Part shown: positions 1 to 12,309 of the stretch, piece after piece | Layout of the letters: every line of letters starts with the position of its first letter | How positions within the stretch are numbered: the first letter of the stretch is position 1 | Origin: Ochotona curzoniae | Taxonomy: Eukaryota > Chordata > Mammalia > Lagomorpha > Ochotonidae | Assembly: GCF_017591425.1 (NCBI RefSeq) | Contig: NW_024466599.1 | Span: 57,177,501 to 57,241,500, forward strand | Length of the DNA stretch: 64,000 bases | Direction: 5' to 3' | The notes under the pieces: generated by a model | The model's database searches: none | What the model was told of the DNA's origin: nothing | Seen by the model: only the letters and a program-made list of their open reading frames with translations | Program-made: the position numbers and the translations under genes

Positions 1-338
1 TGATGGCTCCAATAATGAAGTCACTGCTGCTCATGGGACGTGACATTCCTGGCTCTTGCTTTGGCCTGGTTCATCTCTGGCTGTTTCTGGCATTTGGGAA
101 ATGAAATCCAAGATTGATTTTTCCCTTTCTGACCTGTAAAGAGTATTTTAATAATATAAAATTAAAATCTGTGTTCTACATAAGACTTAATATTTTAAAA
201 AAAGGTTAAGTTTTGGTAAATTTACATTGGGCTTTTGTGTGTGTATCCAATATTTCTAATAGGCTTGACAATTACAATAGTACTATGCAAATTCATTATG
301 TTCTGGAAGCAAACAACCTAAATCCAGCCATCAATTAT
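1..338. other. AT-rich single-copy sequence, no gene seen
   Basis: No repeat family, reading frame with recognisable domain, or RNA gene is visible. The stretch ends at the target-site duplication of the chimeric retroposon that follows. Confidence 0.5.
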
Positions 339-342
339 CTGA

Positions 343-675
343 TTTTTTTTTTCTTTTTATATGCCGGACTGGAGAGGCCTCGGCATCCCACCTCGTGGCC
401 TGTCGCCGGCCTTCACCTTCGTTGCACCAAGGTGGCTTTCGTGCCAGCCCCGTGTGGCGCACGTGTTAGAGTCCTTGATCCGTGTTTCAAGATGGATCGA
501 GTGGGTGGCCGACATGGCTATGGACCCTGTGGGCTCGCTTTTTCCTCCCGTGACGGGAGAAACCTCCCGCCCAACGGCACGACCTGCGCAGGGTGCACTG
601 GGGACAGTCAGTCCCCCAACTGGGATCCTGTGTGCAAGGCGAGGACTTTAAATGCCACGCTATCGCACCAGGCCC
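343..675 (-). mobile_element. Chimeric retroposon: CSINE head fused to a 28S rRNA fragment with A-tail
   Basis: Read on the minus strand, 675 to about 620 is the 5' head of a lagomorph CSINE, including the segment 'aaagtcctcgccttgcaca'. It then switches abruptly to 28S ribosomal RNA sequence (about 612 to 362), followed by an A-rich tail (360-343, seen as a T-run on the plus strand). The rRNA part is diagnosed by motifs such as 'cttgaaacacgga', 'ctaacacgtgcgc', 'gaaggtgaaggccggc' and 'gaggcctctccagtcc', all in the right order for mammalian 28S. An 8-base repeat, ctgatttt, lies on both sides (339-346 and 676-683), as expected for L1-mediated target-primed insertion, although the T-run makes the left copy ambiguous. 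Many substitutions relative to 28S show it is not young. It is a non-functional retrocopy. Confidence 0.88.
362..612 (-). pseudogene. 28S rRNA pseudogene fragment
   Basis: About 250 bases match, from memory, the mammalian 28S core beginning at the end of a GC-rich expansion segment (ggactg..tccccagtgc) and running through the conserved helices that contain 'cttgaaacacgga' and 'cacgtgcgc'. It ends at 'cctctccagtccg'. Several CpG positions are changed to TpG or CpA, typical of a methylated, neutrally decaying copy. It is far too short to be ribosomal DNA and carries a poly(A) tail, so it is a retrotransposed fragment and not an rDNA unit. The open frames crossing it on both strands are by-products of its GC content. 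Confidence 0.88.
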
Positions 676-683
676 CTGATTTT

Positions 684-2704
684 CTCTTTTAGACAAAATT
701 ATATTATAGCTTTAATTACTTACTTTAGCTAACTGTATTCTCTAATCTTCTTTAGATTTGAATTATATGACACTAGCAGGACTATTTTTCACACAGATTT
801 TAGGAGGTGCAGGCCTATGGCATTATTTGTCACCAGTGAAAATATTTGTTAAAACCAAAGAAACTGGAATTCAAATTTGGACTTTGCTAAATATTAACAC
901 AGTTGCAATTTATTCATGAATAATGAAACAGAAATTTTGCATTCCCGTAAGTTTGTTTTGAAAATTAAGCTAAAGGACTGTGTGCTATGTTTTGATAACT
1001 AATCAAACATTCAATGTTTTAATATTTATACCTTTGCTTTTGTAGAACTATCATGAAGCTAGACACCTTAATTTTGTCAAAGGAAAACTAAATAAGCTAA
1101 AATAAAATCACTTTTTCACAATATAATTTTTGAAAATCAATGATGTTTAGTGTAATCCTAACTATTTTATACTTTCTAATAAAAATAGAAATTGATTCTA
1201 CATCTTAATATTCAATATGAAGTACACAAAACAAATAAATGATTTTGTTACAAAGTAAAGCAAATATAAAAACCAAAAAAATAAGGATGTGGAATTAAAA
1301 TAAAAAAAAAAAAACAGCTTGATTTTAACCGGGAGGTTAGACAGAAGTCAGAATTTAAGCTGATTTCAAACATGGAGAAAAGATTACATAATGGAGGATA
1401 TGCATTGGAAACTGGAATTAAAAAATACTTCATTTTCATACAAGATGCTTATAGTCAAAATCATTTTCTACATTTGATGAAAAAGGATACATCAGATTCA
1501 TACTTGTAATTCCATTAATTCGGACATTTTTTGTTATGTTTTAGGATTTTAGACTTCAGAGAAGGTGAGGAATCCAGTTAAAGTGTATAAGACTGTACTC
1601 TAGTGGGGACAGATTGAGAGAGATGAGTACTGAGTGAGAGAGTTGAGCGAGTCTGGACAGAGGGCAGGGGTTTGAAGTCAGGCTTCATGTCATTTGAGTG
1701 TAAGCAAAGTAATTTCTTAAACTGTATGGACGAGGTGCTGAGAGCCACTTAGACTCTGATAATGTGGTTGGGAGCGTGCAGAAACACCCCTTGGTAAAGT
1801 TCACAATGCAGCATTTTGGCAGTTTGGGATGTCACAGGTCCAGGACTTTCTGTAACAGTAAACATTCTACTAACCTTTAGATGATCTGTGACCTGTTTCC
1901 TTGGGTTCAGAGGGTTAGCCCTGAGGGTCCAAGTAGTTTCTACCAATTTTGAAACATCCTTGTATATGAAAAATTCTAGGTATAGAGGACACCTTATGTC
2001 TCATTTGGTTTGTACTTCTATGATAAAGTGCAAAGACTATTTTACAAAAGACAGTTATTGCTCAATGATGGAAATCAAGGAAAAAATATTATTTGTCTAC
2101 TAAGGGTCCAGTATTTGTTTATAAGCTCATACCTTAAAGATTCTGTTCTTGGGAGGAAAAGAATATTTTGTTCTCAGAAGGTTGAAAGTGAGTGACCAAA
2201 ACTGGATGAACTTCTTGCAAGTCCTTGTAATAGGGCACCTCATCCTAATTACAGGATACAGCCTCAAAACTCAGTCACTTCTCAAAAACCATGTTTCCCA
2301 ATAGTGTTACAGTAAGCGTTACATTTCAACATGGATTTTGGAGGACACAAAATAATGGTAAATTCCTTTTTGCAAGATTTGTAGTAGATAGTTTAGTAGG
2401 AAGTGAAATTAAGAGAGGAAGTTGTAGCAAGATCATGTAGTACCTGGCATGCTAAATGCTGCTGTTACTTGGCCTTCATCTTAGATCTGAAGTTGCCAGT
2501 TTCTAAGGAAACTATTCATAATCACACCTGTTTATCTACTTCTTTTTGCAGATAGTGTTTAATCAGGCTTCTGATAGCTTTGTGTGATTTGTACCTTAAG
2601 ACAAATGATACTGTAACTGCTGAACCTAGGTCCTCCTTTTAGGCATCTCATCTTCCTCTTGAAGTGACTTTACAGGCTACGCCACAATCACATCCATTTT
2701 ATGT
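684..2704. other. AT-rich single-copy sequence, no gene seen
   Basis: Two kilobases with no repeat family I recognise. There is an A-run near 1300-1315 and a weakly purine-rich patch around 1600-1670. Short open frames here show no domain, no favourable start context and no coding-like composition. Confidence 0.45.
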
Positions 2705-3027
2705 ATTATTTCTTTGAAAGGTAGAATGACAAACAGCAAAAGACAAAGGGATTTTCTATCTGCTGATTCCTCTCCCAATGCCTATAGGAGCAAGGGCTGG
2801 ATCGGGGTGAAGTCAGAAGCCAGGAACTTCACCTGTATCTACAGTATGAGTCACAAGAACCCAGGTGATTGAGTATCTATCCACTGGTCTCTAGAGGAAG
2901 TGTTCTGTGTGTAGTCATTCCTCCCAGATGGCAGAGCGAAGAGCTGGATTGGAAGTGTGATAACCAGGGCTGAAACAAGGCACTCCCAGAGAGGACAGGG
3001 GCATCCTAACTGGCATCAAATGCCAGA
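2705..3027 (-). repeat. Old CSINE copy
   Basis: Reading the minus strand backwards from the tail, the order is tctttgaaaggtagaatgac, a 'tctgctgattcctctcccaatg' derivative, gaagccaggaactt, and gctggattggaagtgtg. This is the classical older lagomorph C-repeat order. It is heavily diverged and carries extra sequence around 2860-2910. Confidence 0.75.
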
Positions 3028-4849
3028 TTTCACCGACTCAAAACCCTTAATTGTTTTATGTTTTCAGAACATGTGCTTGATATTCTTAAAACTCAACAGG
3101 CTGAATTCCTTTGTTTTCTGGAATTTAGTTGCTCTTTAGGAGAGACATTCCCTTATGTTTCTCAGCTCTGGACCTCAGAGTTGGACTCCATATATCTGGA
3201 CAACATTTCTGCCTTCTCCTGTATTTAACTTATGAGATTTATCTTTGTTATTTTCACAGAAACAGATATTTGGCAAGCATAATACAAGATCTCATTGAAA
3301 TGCACTTAAAGGAATCATCTCAAATTATGTAGTTGCCAAATTTCTTTGATTACCTAGTCACACACTCTGATTTCCCTTTCTTTGTCATCTTGTACATATC
3401 TTATTTCAAGATGCAGCAATGTTTTCCCTGTGGAGCTCAGTGGGGAATGTCTTAGCATTCCGGAAATGTAATACAGCTGGCAAGCTGACATCTCTGCCAC
3501 TGTGAGCAGCACAGAGAAGGTGGGACTAGAATAGTCTCACACTGTTGCTGCTTTTGGCTACCTGGTGACAGTCAATCTGTACCCGGAATCCTAGGAACAA
3601 AGGAGAACAGTGTCTAGGAGGCTGCCCAGTAACATTTCACCTAAACCATCTGGTTGGGCTGTGTTACAAGTGAAGAGGATGATTTTACATCAAAAGAAAG
3701 CCAATTAAATTTGAAAAATTAATTGCAGTTCATCTGGAGCAACTTTTTCTGGATCTTTTCTGAAGTCACCTCTTTTGCTATATGTATGGTGTGTGCAATA
3801 TAATTATGTCATATTAATATGAATGATATGTTTTATTATGTACTATAATATGTGTTTTGTATAAATTACATACATTTTTAAAAACATCAGGTTAGACACT
3901 GATAATGATACACTGATACTAGTAACGGAGAGATGGGACAAGTGATTTCTCTTCTGAGCTTGGTTGATGTGGGAAACTGGGAAAGTTGATTACTGCAATA
4001 AATAAAGTAATCCAAATAATGTTCCTAGTATTGATAGAGGTAGCCAGAAAAAATGTTTAATGAGCTCCTGAATAAAATCCCAACCAGTAGGAAAAAAAGG
4101 AAAGATTCCAGGTATGTCATGAGATACCAAAAAATTAGCCACAATATTTTACCTTTGCCCTTCTGATGAATAGACTGAATAGTTTCATATGTCAGAGTGA
4201 TTTTAATCACATACCACTACAGTTTTAATTAACTTTTTCACCCATATACAAGCTTTCAATTAAAATTTTACCTCCTCCCCATATGGTCTAAGGTTTGCCA
4301 GTTACATTTAAATTTAATAAGTAGAATGTGAGGAATGGCTCTATTTTAAAATGAGGTCAGGATGACACTGTGCTTTTAAAGTGAGTGTGTTGTTTAGTGG
4401 GATGTGAAGGACACGGCACTTTTTGGGTCACTGGTTTTCAATCAGAATGGTTTTGTCTCCTATGTGGTTCCTTGGCAATACATAGAAATGTTTTGTTTTT
4501 GTCATAAAAGGGACAATGGAACTGGTGTGTAGTAAATGAAAGCAGAGACACTGCTAAACATCCTCTGGTACACAGAGCAGCCTCCGTAGAATTATTAGTG
4601 TATTAGGAGTACTAACCATGAGACGCAAACTGCCTTCAATCTAGGAAACATTTATTTTCTACTGAATGAGTCCTATTATTCCTAAATATTTTCCTTATTT
4701 TCTTTCAATGTTGATTAAATAGTTCAGTTGAGTTCAACTGTAAAATAAGATAGGAGGGAGACCAGGCAGGACAGAATCCTCGCAATCTGCCTCTACCACT
4801 GTGAAAGAGATAGTACACATGTCAGGAATGGAGAAACAGAAAGACCACA
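3028..4849. other. Single-copy AT-rich sequence, nothing recognised
   Basis: No repeat or exon-like structure with recognisable homology is visible on either strand. Confidence 0.4.
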
Positions 4850-5158
4850 TTTTTAAAGGTTTGTGTTACTTGAAAGGCAGAGCTACAACAAGAGGGAGAG
4901 ACAGAGAAGTCTTCCACCCACCGATCCACACCTGAAATGGATGCAATAGTTCAGGCTAGGTCATGCCAAATCTACAAGCCAGGAACTTTTTCCAGGTCTC
5001 TCACACTGGAGAAAGGCCCAAATACCTGGACAATTGATCCTCTACTACTTTCCCAGGCATTTAGGAAGGAACTAGTGTGGAAGTGTAGGAGCCCGGGAAT
5101 GAACCAGTAATCGTGAGATGTCAGTGGTGTAACATGGCAGGCCACAGTGCCAGCCCAA
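4850..5158 (-). repeat. Old CSINE copy
   Basis: It carries gaaaggcagag, gagagacagagaagtcttcc, caagccaggaact, tttcccaggcat and terminal cacagtgccagccc, in the order expected for a minus-strand C repeat. It covers nearly the full element and is diverged. Confidence 0.8.
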
Positions 5159-6439
5159 GACAACATTTTTGTTTTATTTTTTGTGAATGAATCAGGAACT
5201 GGACACTTGGAAAACAATCGTAAGGAAGATGAGAAATGTGTTGAATAATAGCTATTGGTTGCAGTTGTAACCAAGAGACTTAAAGAAAAATTGGGTTTTA
5301 GGCTTAGTTGTATCTAGGCACACAGAATGTATTAATATGCACATATACATAATTTATACATATATAACATATGTATATATTCAAATAGAGAAAATAAATC
5401 TACCAACATGAATGGGTCATAAGAGGGCTTTCAGCTGAACGGGATCAGCAAGGAAGTTTCCTCTATTAACTGTTGGTTTTGTTTTCAGCATTGTCTACTG
5501 ATAATTAATACTTACATAAAAACTGACAGAAAATATGTAATTACTATTGTAGTATAGCGGAAAAGCCACCACCTACAACACTAGCATTCCACTTCTGATG
5601 TAACCATGTATCAACAGCTAGGGAAAAATACTTGAGGATGGCTGTAGTGTTGGGCTCCTACCATGTGTGTTAGAGAACTTAATGAATCCTGTAGTTCCTG
5701 CATCTGGCCTGCTCCAGCTCTGACTACTGCAGCCCTTTGTGGGGTAACCCAATAACTGACTTTCACATAAATAAATGTTGTTTAAAAGATAGAAAATGCA
5801 GAAACAATTTAACAAATGAAGAAAAACATGCTGGAAATACATCTTTGGAAATACTAGATCAAGATATTTTTGGTATTTGCCTATATCTATACATTTTTCA
5901 TATATCAAAAAACAAAAAGCCTCATGGCCCAGACACTTTATGATAGAGCAGGGAAAGAAAACTTTGTGATTTGAAAATAATTTCATCAGTAAGAGACTCC
6001 AGAAGGCATAAGTTGTGCAATCCCTGCTTTCAGAGGGTGTAGAGTAGATTGTAGGAATTCCCTAGAAACAAACTCGTACATCCTAGAGAAATAAAACCAT
6101 GAGACAAAAATATTTTTTTCAATTATGTTCCTTAATTTTGAATAAGGATGAAAGACAAAGAGGGTAGATTTGCTACCTTCCTTCTGTTGAGAAAGAAAAT
6201 TATCAATCTGGGGGACTGTTTTTCAATTTGATGAATTAATATTCCTTGTTTAGACTTAAATCATTTCTTCTGGATATCTTTCTGGAATCAAAGACTGACT
6301 TCAGAGCTTAAAAAAGCTATTAAGATGGTTGAGATTGCTACGTTAATTCTAAGCCTTCACTCTCCGTTTAACTATTTTCTCAACCTAGGCTTAAATTCAA
6401 AATATTGCCAAAACTTAAGTAATGACTGTGGCAGCAAAA
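5159..6439. other. Single-copy sequence with TA-rich patch
   Basis: 5327-5383 is an alternating TA/CA-rich patch. The rest shows no recognisable repeat or gene. The 122-codon minus-strand frame at 5618-5986 has no domain I recognise. Confidence 0.4.
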
Positions 6440-7000
6440 ATCTCAAGGATGCATTGTAACCTCAAAAGGCATGCCCACATTCATATGTGCATTGGAACAA
6501 TATTCACAAGAGCCAAAACATGGAATTATCCAGGGTGATCATAATGAATGAGTGAATAATGAATGAATGAGATATGCACAACTGAGTTTTACTTGACTTT
6601 AAAAAATAGTTTATTTAAAAAAAATAAAATTCTTCCATATTCTTGAAGCTAAGTGCAATAAGCTAGACACTTTAATCCAAATATCATACTTTCTTGCATA
6701 TTCTGGGAGGGATTGAGGGAAGGAAGTTGAGAGAGTTTGGGTACCTTGTAGCAAAATAAACAAATTCTGGTGTCTTAGCACAATAATATTTCAGTATATA
6801 TACGCACAAATATATTTGGTATATATATATATATTTTTTTTAGTGTAGATGTATATTCCAGTATACATATATTTTTCATATTCCATATTCATATATATAT
6901 ATATATACTGAAAGATTACATTGGATTCCATAAAAATGAACAAGTGTTGGATGTTAATCAAACATTTTGAAAATAGAATAGCTTAAAACCAGTATTGATG
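6440..7000 (+). mobile_element. L1 3' end fragment (sense)
   Basis: Decayed counterparts of the L1 ORF2 C-terminal region appear in order: 'aatattcacaagagccaaaa', then a tggaat..atcca equivalent, then the 3' UTR segments 'gggagggattgagggaagg' and 'aacaaattctggtgtcttag'. TA-dinucleotide tracts interrupt it at 6820-6834 and 6890-6907. It is an old, 5'-truncated copy with no open frame. Confidence 0.65.
6820..6907. repeat. (TA)n-rich simple repeat
   Basis: Two uninterrupted TA tracts (6820-6834 and 6890-6907) are separated by AT-rich sequence. Confidence 0.85.
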
Positions 7001-7054
7001 AGAAAGAAATATAGCTTATGAAATATTTGCCCACTGTAGAATTCATCTTATATG

Positions 7055-7135
7055 TAGAGTGATACCAAAAAGATAATGGAAAATATGAAATAATTTTCAT
7101 GAATATTTTGAAGTACTTTCATATATATAATATTT
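7055..7135. mobile_element. Palindromic mini-element (mariner-like MITE), copy 1
   Basis: Imperfect inverted arms 'caaaaagataatggaaaat' and 'attttcatgaatattttgaa' surround a short centre. The same arm sequence recurs near 23760 and 33500. It resembles the short palindromic DNA-transposon remnants of mammals that carry a 'caaaaagttcatggaaaat' arm; I am not certain of the family name. Confidence 0.5.
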
Positions 7136-7559
7136 TATATATCTTAAATGTACACTGTGTATGTATTTAGAATCTGTCTTGAAGAGTTTTTTAAAAAGTG
7201 AAATATTTTGTGTTTACAAGTTTATCCTAAACTATCTGAAAAAACTGAGAATGTCAAACACGTCCCGTTTAAATATAACTTGTCCATTATACAGAAATAT
7301 TTTAACTGAAATATAATTACATATGTTAAATAAATTGTATCAACAGTTGAAGTATCTTTAAAAAATAAAAGACTCAGATGGCATAGGAATTAATTTAATT
7401 CAAAATATTTCACAATGAGAAAAAAATGTTCCAGGTTCCCTCTTAATTCATGAAGTTATGATCTGTTGCCAGACACAGACTGCACTGTACAAAAAGGGGC
7501 ATAGGTCTATTTCCTCATGGAAAAATTCTTTATTCATTATTGGTTATGATGTGTAAATA

Positions 7560-7905
7560 ATGATTAAGTACTTATGACCAAGTACAATTTGAGCCAAGAA
7601 TAAAATTTTGATTCGGTAGTAGAAAAGTGATAAATTCAAGCCAAGAATAGTTAGGACAACAATCGCAGAGTGGATGCAGAAAAGGCATTCACAATAATAA
7701 AAGTCCTCATAAGTATAATTGGAGGTAAACCTGCTTAACTTGAGAAAAGAATTTAAAACAATAACAATAATCAGACATTATAGTAAAAAAAAAAAAAACA
7801 TTTTGCTGAAGTACAGGAGCCTATGAATAACCTATTGCTACTACTTTTAAATATTGCAAAAGCTAAAGCACTGAGGTTAATTAAAGAGATTAGGAGGGTT
7901 GAGAG
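7560..7905 (+). mobile_element. L1 ORF2 reverse-transcriptase-region fragment (sense)
   Basis: Contains 'gaccaagtacaattt', 'ggatgcagaaaaggcattc' and a cattgctactact..aaatattgca..gct segment. These are the decayed counterparts of the L1 ORF2 region encoding the DQVGFIPG, DAEKAFD and PLSPLLFN motifs. Frameshifts and stops are frequent and an A-run (about 7785-7798) interrupts it. Confidence 0.7.
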
Positions 7906-8260
7906 GAAGAAACACAACTTTGATAGCTTTGCACATGGTAAGGGGCTTCTGTAGAGCTGGAAAAAACCCTACATAAAATATTATACTCAGTGAAGGATTT
8001 AAGCAAGCTTTCTGTTACCAATTTAGTCTTCCATATCAATTGTATTTTATACATTTATAATATGCTTCTAGACAATCCATAATATAAAGCTTATATGATC
8101 TAATACCTAAAGAATGTCTTCTCTTTTGTAATCATTTTATGACTATTTTTATTTCTCTTAACAGACAAAGTATAAAGCAAAAAGTTATGTCTTCAACTTT
8201 TGGATTATATTTTCACATTTTATAAAATAAATGCTGGAAATGAGCAAGTAAGATGTACTG
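7906..8260. other. Single-copy AT-rich sequence
   Basis: No repeat or gene recognised. Confidence 0.4.
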
Positions 8261-8650
8261 TGGCTTAGTCAATTTTGTGTCATGCTGTAACAAAGCACCT
8301 GCAGCCAGTGATGGTGGAGAGGTTTCCTTCCATAGTTCTGGAGGAAGGATGGGTAAAGCTCAGATAGCACAGCTGGCTAGAGCCTCGTACTTTAACACAC
8401 AGCAGATCGTATAACAGAGCAAGTGTGCATAAAATGAAAAGCTCATACAGCAAGCCAACAAGTCCGATGGACTTTTATGGCCTGGCCTGTCAGGCCATTT
8501 TTTCAATTTAACTAACCTAATCTTTGTCTGGTGGCACCTGCGTGATTTAATCAACTTCTTCCAAGATTTACTTTTTTAAGATCCACCACTTTCCAATACT
8601 TTGTCTTTGCAGACCAATACTTGTGTTAGAGAAATCATATCCCAACCAAT
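8261..8650 (-). mobile_element. MaLR-type LTR relic (MLT1/MST-like)
   Basis: The plus strand reads 'cttagtcaattttgtgtcatgctgtaacaaag', broken here for comparison: 'cttagtcaattttgtg' then 'gctgtaacaaag', followed by 'catagttctggagg'. It ends in a 'ccaccactttccaatac' segment. This is the reverse complement of mammalian MaLR LTRs. The copy is old with indels, and no internal region is visible beside it. Confidence 0.6.
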
Positions 8651-9093
8651 TGAATTTTAAATTTATCTTGTTTATTAATGTATAGTAATATATATATTAA
8701 AATTTAGGTAATATTTTTGAAATGGTGCTTTACTCTTTTTTTCTATTCTTGGTTTTTCATTGTTGGATGTGTTATGATTTTTTTTATACTTTCCCATTAA
8801 AGTAGATAGTTGAGACATTTAGTATTTTTTGGTCCTTGTATAAGCTAATCTTAAACCCTTACTACATGTCATATATAGAAAGTCCTGGTTTTTCCTTTGG
8901 GTGCATACCTAGAAGAGTTGGTATACTATAAGAGCTGTGTATTTACTAGATATTGCCAAATATTTTTATAAATTCATTGAACTAATTTATACTTCATCTA
9001 CAAATCTAGTGTATCTAGGATATTTTCAGTGTTTCTCTCATCAATATTTGTTATTGGCTGCTATTTGTTGTCTTGTATTTGCCATTTTGATAG

Positions 9094-9325
9094 TGCTATG
9101 GTTTGAATGAGACATGTATCCCCAAACTTGGCATTGTAGTCACTGTGTTAAGCCACAGCTTGCCATACTAATATTTGATCTTGTAACTGTTGCTGAAGGA
9201 CAGCATATTAAATATTGAAACAATTTTGGGGAAACAGATGGAATGAAGAGGAAGTGCAAGGCGAATTTTCTGTGCCTAAGGAATTGCATAATGAAACATA
9301 AAGAGCTACTTTTAAAAAATTAGCA
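9094..9325 (+). mobile_element. Possible MaLR LTR 5' fragment
   Basis: Starts 'tgctatggtttgaatgaga' followed by ccccaaa, matching the 5' start of MaLR LTRs. The remainder is weakly similar. It sits inside the antisense L1, so it inserted later. Confidence 0.5.
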
Positions 9326-9329
9326 TTTG

Positions 9330-9560
9330 TTATTGGAGCACTGGTTCATGGCCAAGCTGCTCAGCTTCTGATGGCAGCTCTGTGTAATGTACCCAGGAAA
9401 ACAACAAAATATAGTTCAAGTGCTGGGATCCCTGAGACGCAGGCAAAACAAGATAGAGTTCCTGGCTGCTGGTGTAAGGCTGGCTGTTACGTCCATGTGG
9501 AAGTAAATTGGTAGTTAGGAAATCTAGGTCTCTCTTTGCTCATCATGTGAGCACCTCTCC
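9330..9560 (+). repeat. Degenerate CSINE copy
   Basis: Contains 'tgctcagcttctgatggca', 'gagttcctggctgctgg', 'aagtaaattggtagttagg' and 'gtctctctttgctc', the order of a plus-strand old C repeat. The tail is lost. Confidence 0.6.
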
Positions 9561-10895
9561 ACAGGCAGTTTTTAGATATCAGACGAGCGGAGAAAACTGA
9601 TACTGAACTGTGATCCTCTGTTCTGTAAAGCAAAATACACTTTCTTCCCAAGAGGCTAACCTCAGGTATTTTAACTATAATGAAAAAGTTACCAGTGAAG
9701 AGCATGTTAACCTTTGTCATTATTGTTTAATCTACAGATCTCTAGGCAACAGTAAGATCAAGCATTGTTCCACATACTTGACTCAGTTATACATTTTTTG
9801 ATGAGGAAATCTTCATGTCAGCTATTTATATTTGCCTCCCTCATTAAGATGTGTCTTGGAGTTCTTCATATGTGGTAAATATTAGTCCTTTGTCAAAGAT
9901 CTATCTTGAAAATACTTTCTCTCTTTTCAGTTTCATATTGAGAATTTCAATAGGCAAAGAACCTTGTCTGTCTCAATGTCATAAACTATGCTATTTCTTC
10001 CAATAATCTTGCATGTTAGCCACTTTAAAATTCTTCCTTGGGGTAAAATAATTAAGTTTATAAACTCTCCAACATTATTTTTTAAAATAATCTTTCTTTT
10101 GAGTGTGTTGGCATCCTTGTCAACAATCATTTGACTGTATATGGTAGTGTCTTTTCCTAGCTTTTCAATTCTGTCATTGGCTTCTATGTCTGTCCTTATG
10201 CCAGTTAGGTAATGTTATGTAGCTTCCTCTTAAGCTTTAAAGTATGGTAATTTTAGTGTAGGTTCATTGTATTTCAAGATTGCTTTGTTATTTCATGAAT
10301 CTTTGAATTTCTATTTAAATCTTATGAGGGGTTTTCCCTATTTGTAAAAGAGTATCATTGACATTTTGATAGTCATTATAATAAATACTTAGGTCACTTT
10401 GGGTAGCCTTGACACCTGAAAATTAAGTTTTGCAATCCATGGTTGTGGAATTTATTTTTGTCTTTAATTTCTTTCAGAAAAGTTTCTTACTCTTTAATGT
10501 ACATGCCTTTCAACTCTTTAAATTATGGATTTTATCATTTTATGTAATCATAAACAGAATGTTTTTCATAGTATTTTCTTCTGATTGTTCATTCTTAGTA
10601 TCCAAATAGGCAACTTGTCTTCCCCCCCAGGAGAATTTTGTATCTGGCTAATGGTTTTTATGTAATCCTAACACTTTCAAAATATAAGTCATATGGTTTG
10701 TGAGCAGACACATTTCTACTTCTTTGATTCCAGTTTGGATGCTACCTTTTAAACTAATCAGCTTTATTTAAAATAAAAAAGGCTAAATAAAGTGATTTTT
10801 CAACTCAAATATGGAAGAAAGATTAAGGGATGTTTAAGTCCCTAATGTTAGTGTGATTGTGAAATAAGCATGCTTTAAAGATAATTTTTCAATTT

Positions 10896-11200
10896 TTAAA
10901 AAGAGTATTTATTATTGGGAAGGTAGATTTAGAGAAGGAAATACAGAAAGATTTTTGGTCCACTGGTTCACTTCCTAGGTGGTCATAATGGCTGGAGCTG
11001 AGCTGAGCCAATCAGAATCAGAAGCCAGGAGCTTCTTTCAGGTCTGTCCTATAGGTACATGGTTCCAAGACTTTGAGCTATCTTCTGCTGCTTTCCCAGG
11101 CCACAAGCAGGGGCTGGATATGATGTGGAGTGCCTGGGATGTGAACCAGTGCCCATATGGGATCCCGGCATGTGCAAGGCGAGGGCTTTAGCCACTAAGT
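10896..11200 (-). repeat. CSINE copy
   Basis: Clear blocks: ggtccactggttcacttcc, gctgagccaatcagaatc, cagaagccaggagcttc, tttcccaggccacaagcag, gtgcccatatgggatccc and 'gtgcaaggcgagggctttag'. The last few bases of the head (ctactgcgccgggccc) are missing. Confidence 0.88.
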
Positions 11201-12309
11201 CTTATGACAGGAACATACAAATAATTGTAAAAAGCTTCTTGATAATTTAGTAATATCAAAGTCTAAAATAGAGTACATGATTTTTTGAAGTAATAATGAG
11301 TCTCCCAGGAAATTATACTAAGGATTTATTTCTAAAAATTCGTGTAGATGTGAGCAAATTATCCAGTAATATTTTGGCTAAAGAACTTAGGGAACATCTG
11401 AGTACATGAACTGCACCATATACCTTGAGATTGTTGTAATTGAATTGTATATTAAAATATGTAAATTAATCCAGTACATTTTATTTATTATGCTTTGAAG
11501 TGAAGAGATTTTTCAGCAGAGATTACATATAAATAAGACTCTAGTAATACAAATTTCTCGTGAGTGATTTGAGAAAATAAACTGGATTCTTTCTTGAGAG
11601 GAATTTTATGGTGATTGAAAATTAATATGCACTGTAAAACTCCATGAGATGAACTTTACACTGTGTAGTAGTTCTAAGACTAAACATTTCCCCATAGATT
11701 TTCCCAAGATTTCAATTTTGTGATGAACATATATTTGAATGCATCCTTGGTAAAGATCAATAGCAAGTTGTTGTTCTGTCTAGGTGGGGTAGGTTTAAGG
11801 AATCACTTTGATGTGAAATCCTGTCAATTTTAATAATTAGCCTTTTCTTAACAAGTTTTGGAAATACAGACATACTTCAAGGCAGCACCAGCTTCCAGAA
11901 TACCTAAGTGAAATTTAACCTATTTTGAAAACTATTAAGACAGCTTTATTCCAAAAATGTTGGCAACTGTGTGAAAGGCACATGCTTCTTCAAAAACGCA
12001 AATCCAGAAATTTGACACAGAAAAAAAAATAACTTGGATGGCTTCATATATTTAAGAAATATAAATCCATTTTAAAAGTCTATCCAAACATAGCTAATGA
12101 TTTTTCTGTTCCTTTGTATTAAATATTTTATACAGCAATAGTAGAACAAGAATATATTCTGTGAGAGGATAGGGAAGGATCAAACATTTTCCAACTGATA
12201 TTACAAATTATGCAATCTTGATATTAAAACCTAATAGATACGTAACTTTCTCTGTTATGTGTTTAGTAATATTGAAGTTTAGACTTTTGTGTATTTCGTG
12301 AATGTAGTA
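11201..12309. other. Single-copy AT-rich sequence
   Basis: No repeat or gene recognised over about 1.1 kb. Confidence 0.4.

Larger units (their letters stand above)
8720..10770 (-). mobile_element. Antisense L1 ORF2 3' half, split by later insertions
   Basis: 8720-9092 and 9795-10770 read as the reverse complement of L1 ORF2. They include 'cctttgggtgcatacc', 'tattagtcctttgtcaaaga', 'ggcatccttgtcaacaatca' and 'cacatttctacttctttgat'. The order 3' to 5' along the plus strand is preserved, so this is one old L1 interrupted by an LTR-like fragment and a CSINE. The reading frame is destroyed. Confidence 0.75.

Noticed and set aside
213..692. 159-codon plus-strand frame and overlapping frames on both strands
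   Set aside because: Most of it translates the reverse complement of the 28S rRNA fragment and CSINE head; GC content keeps stops rare.
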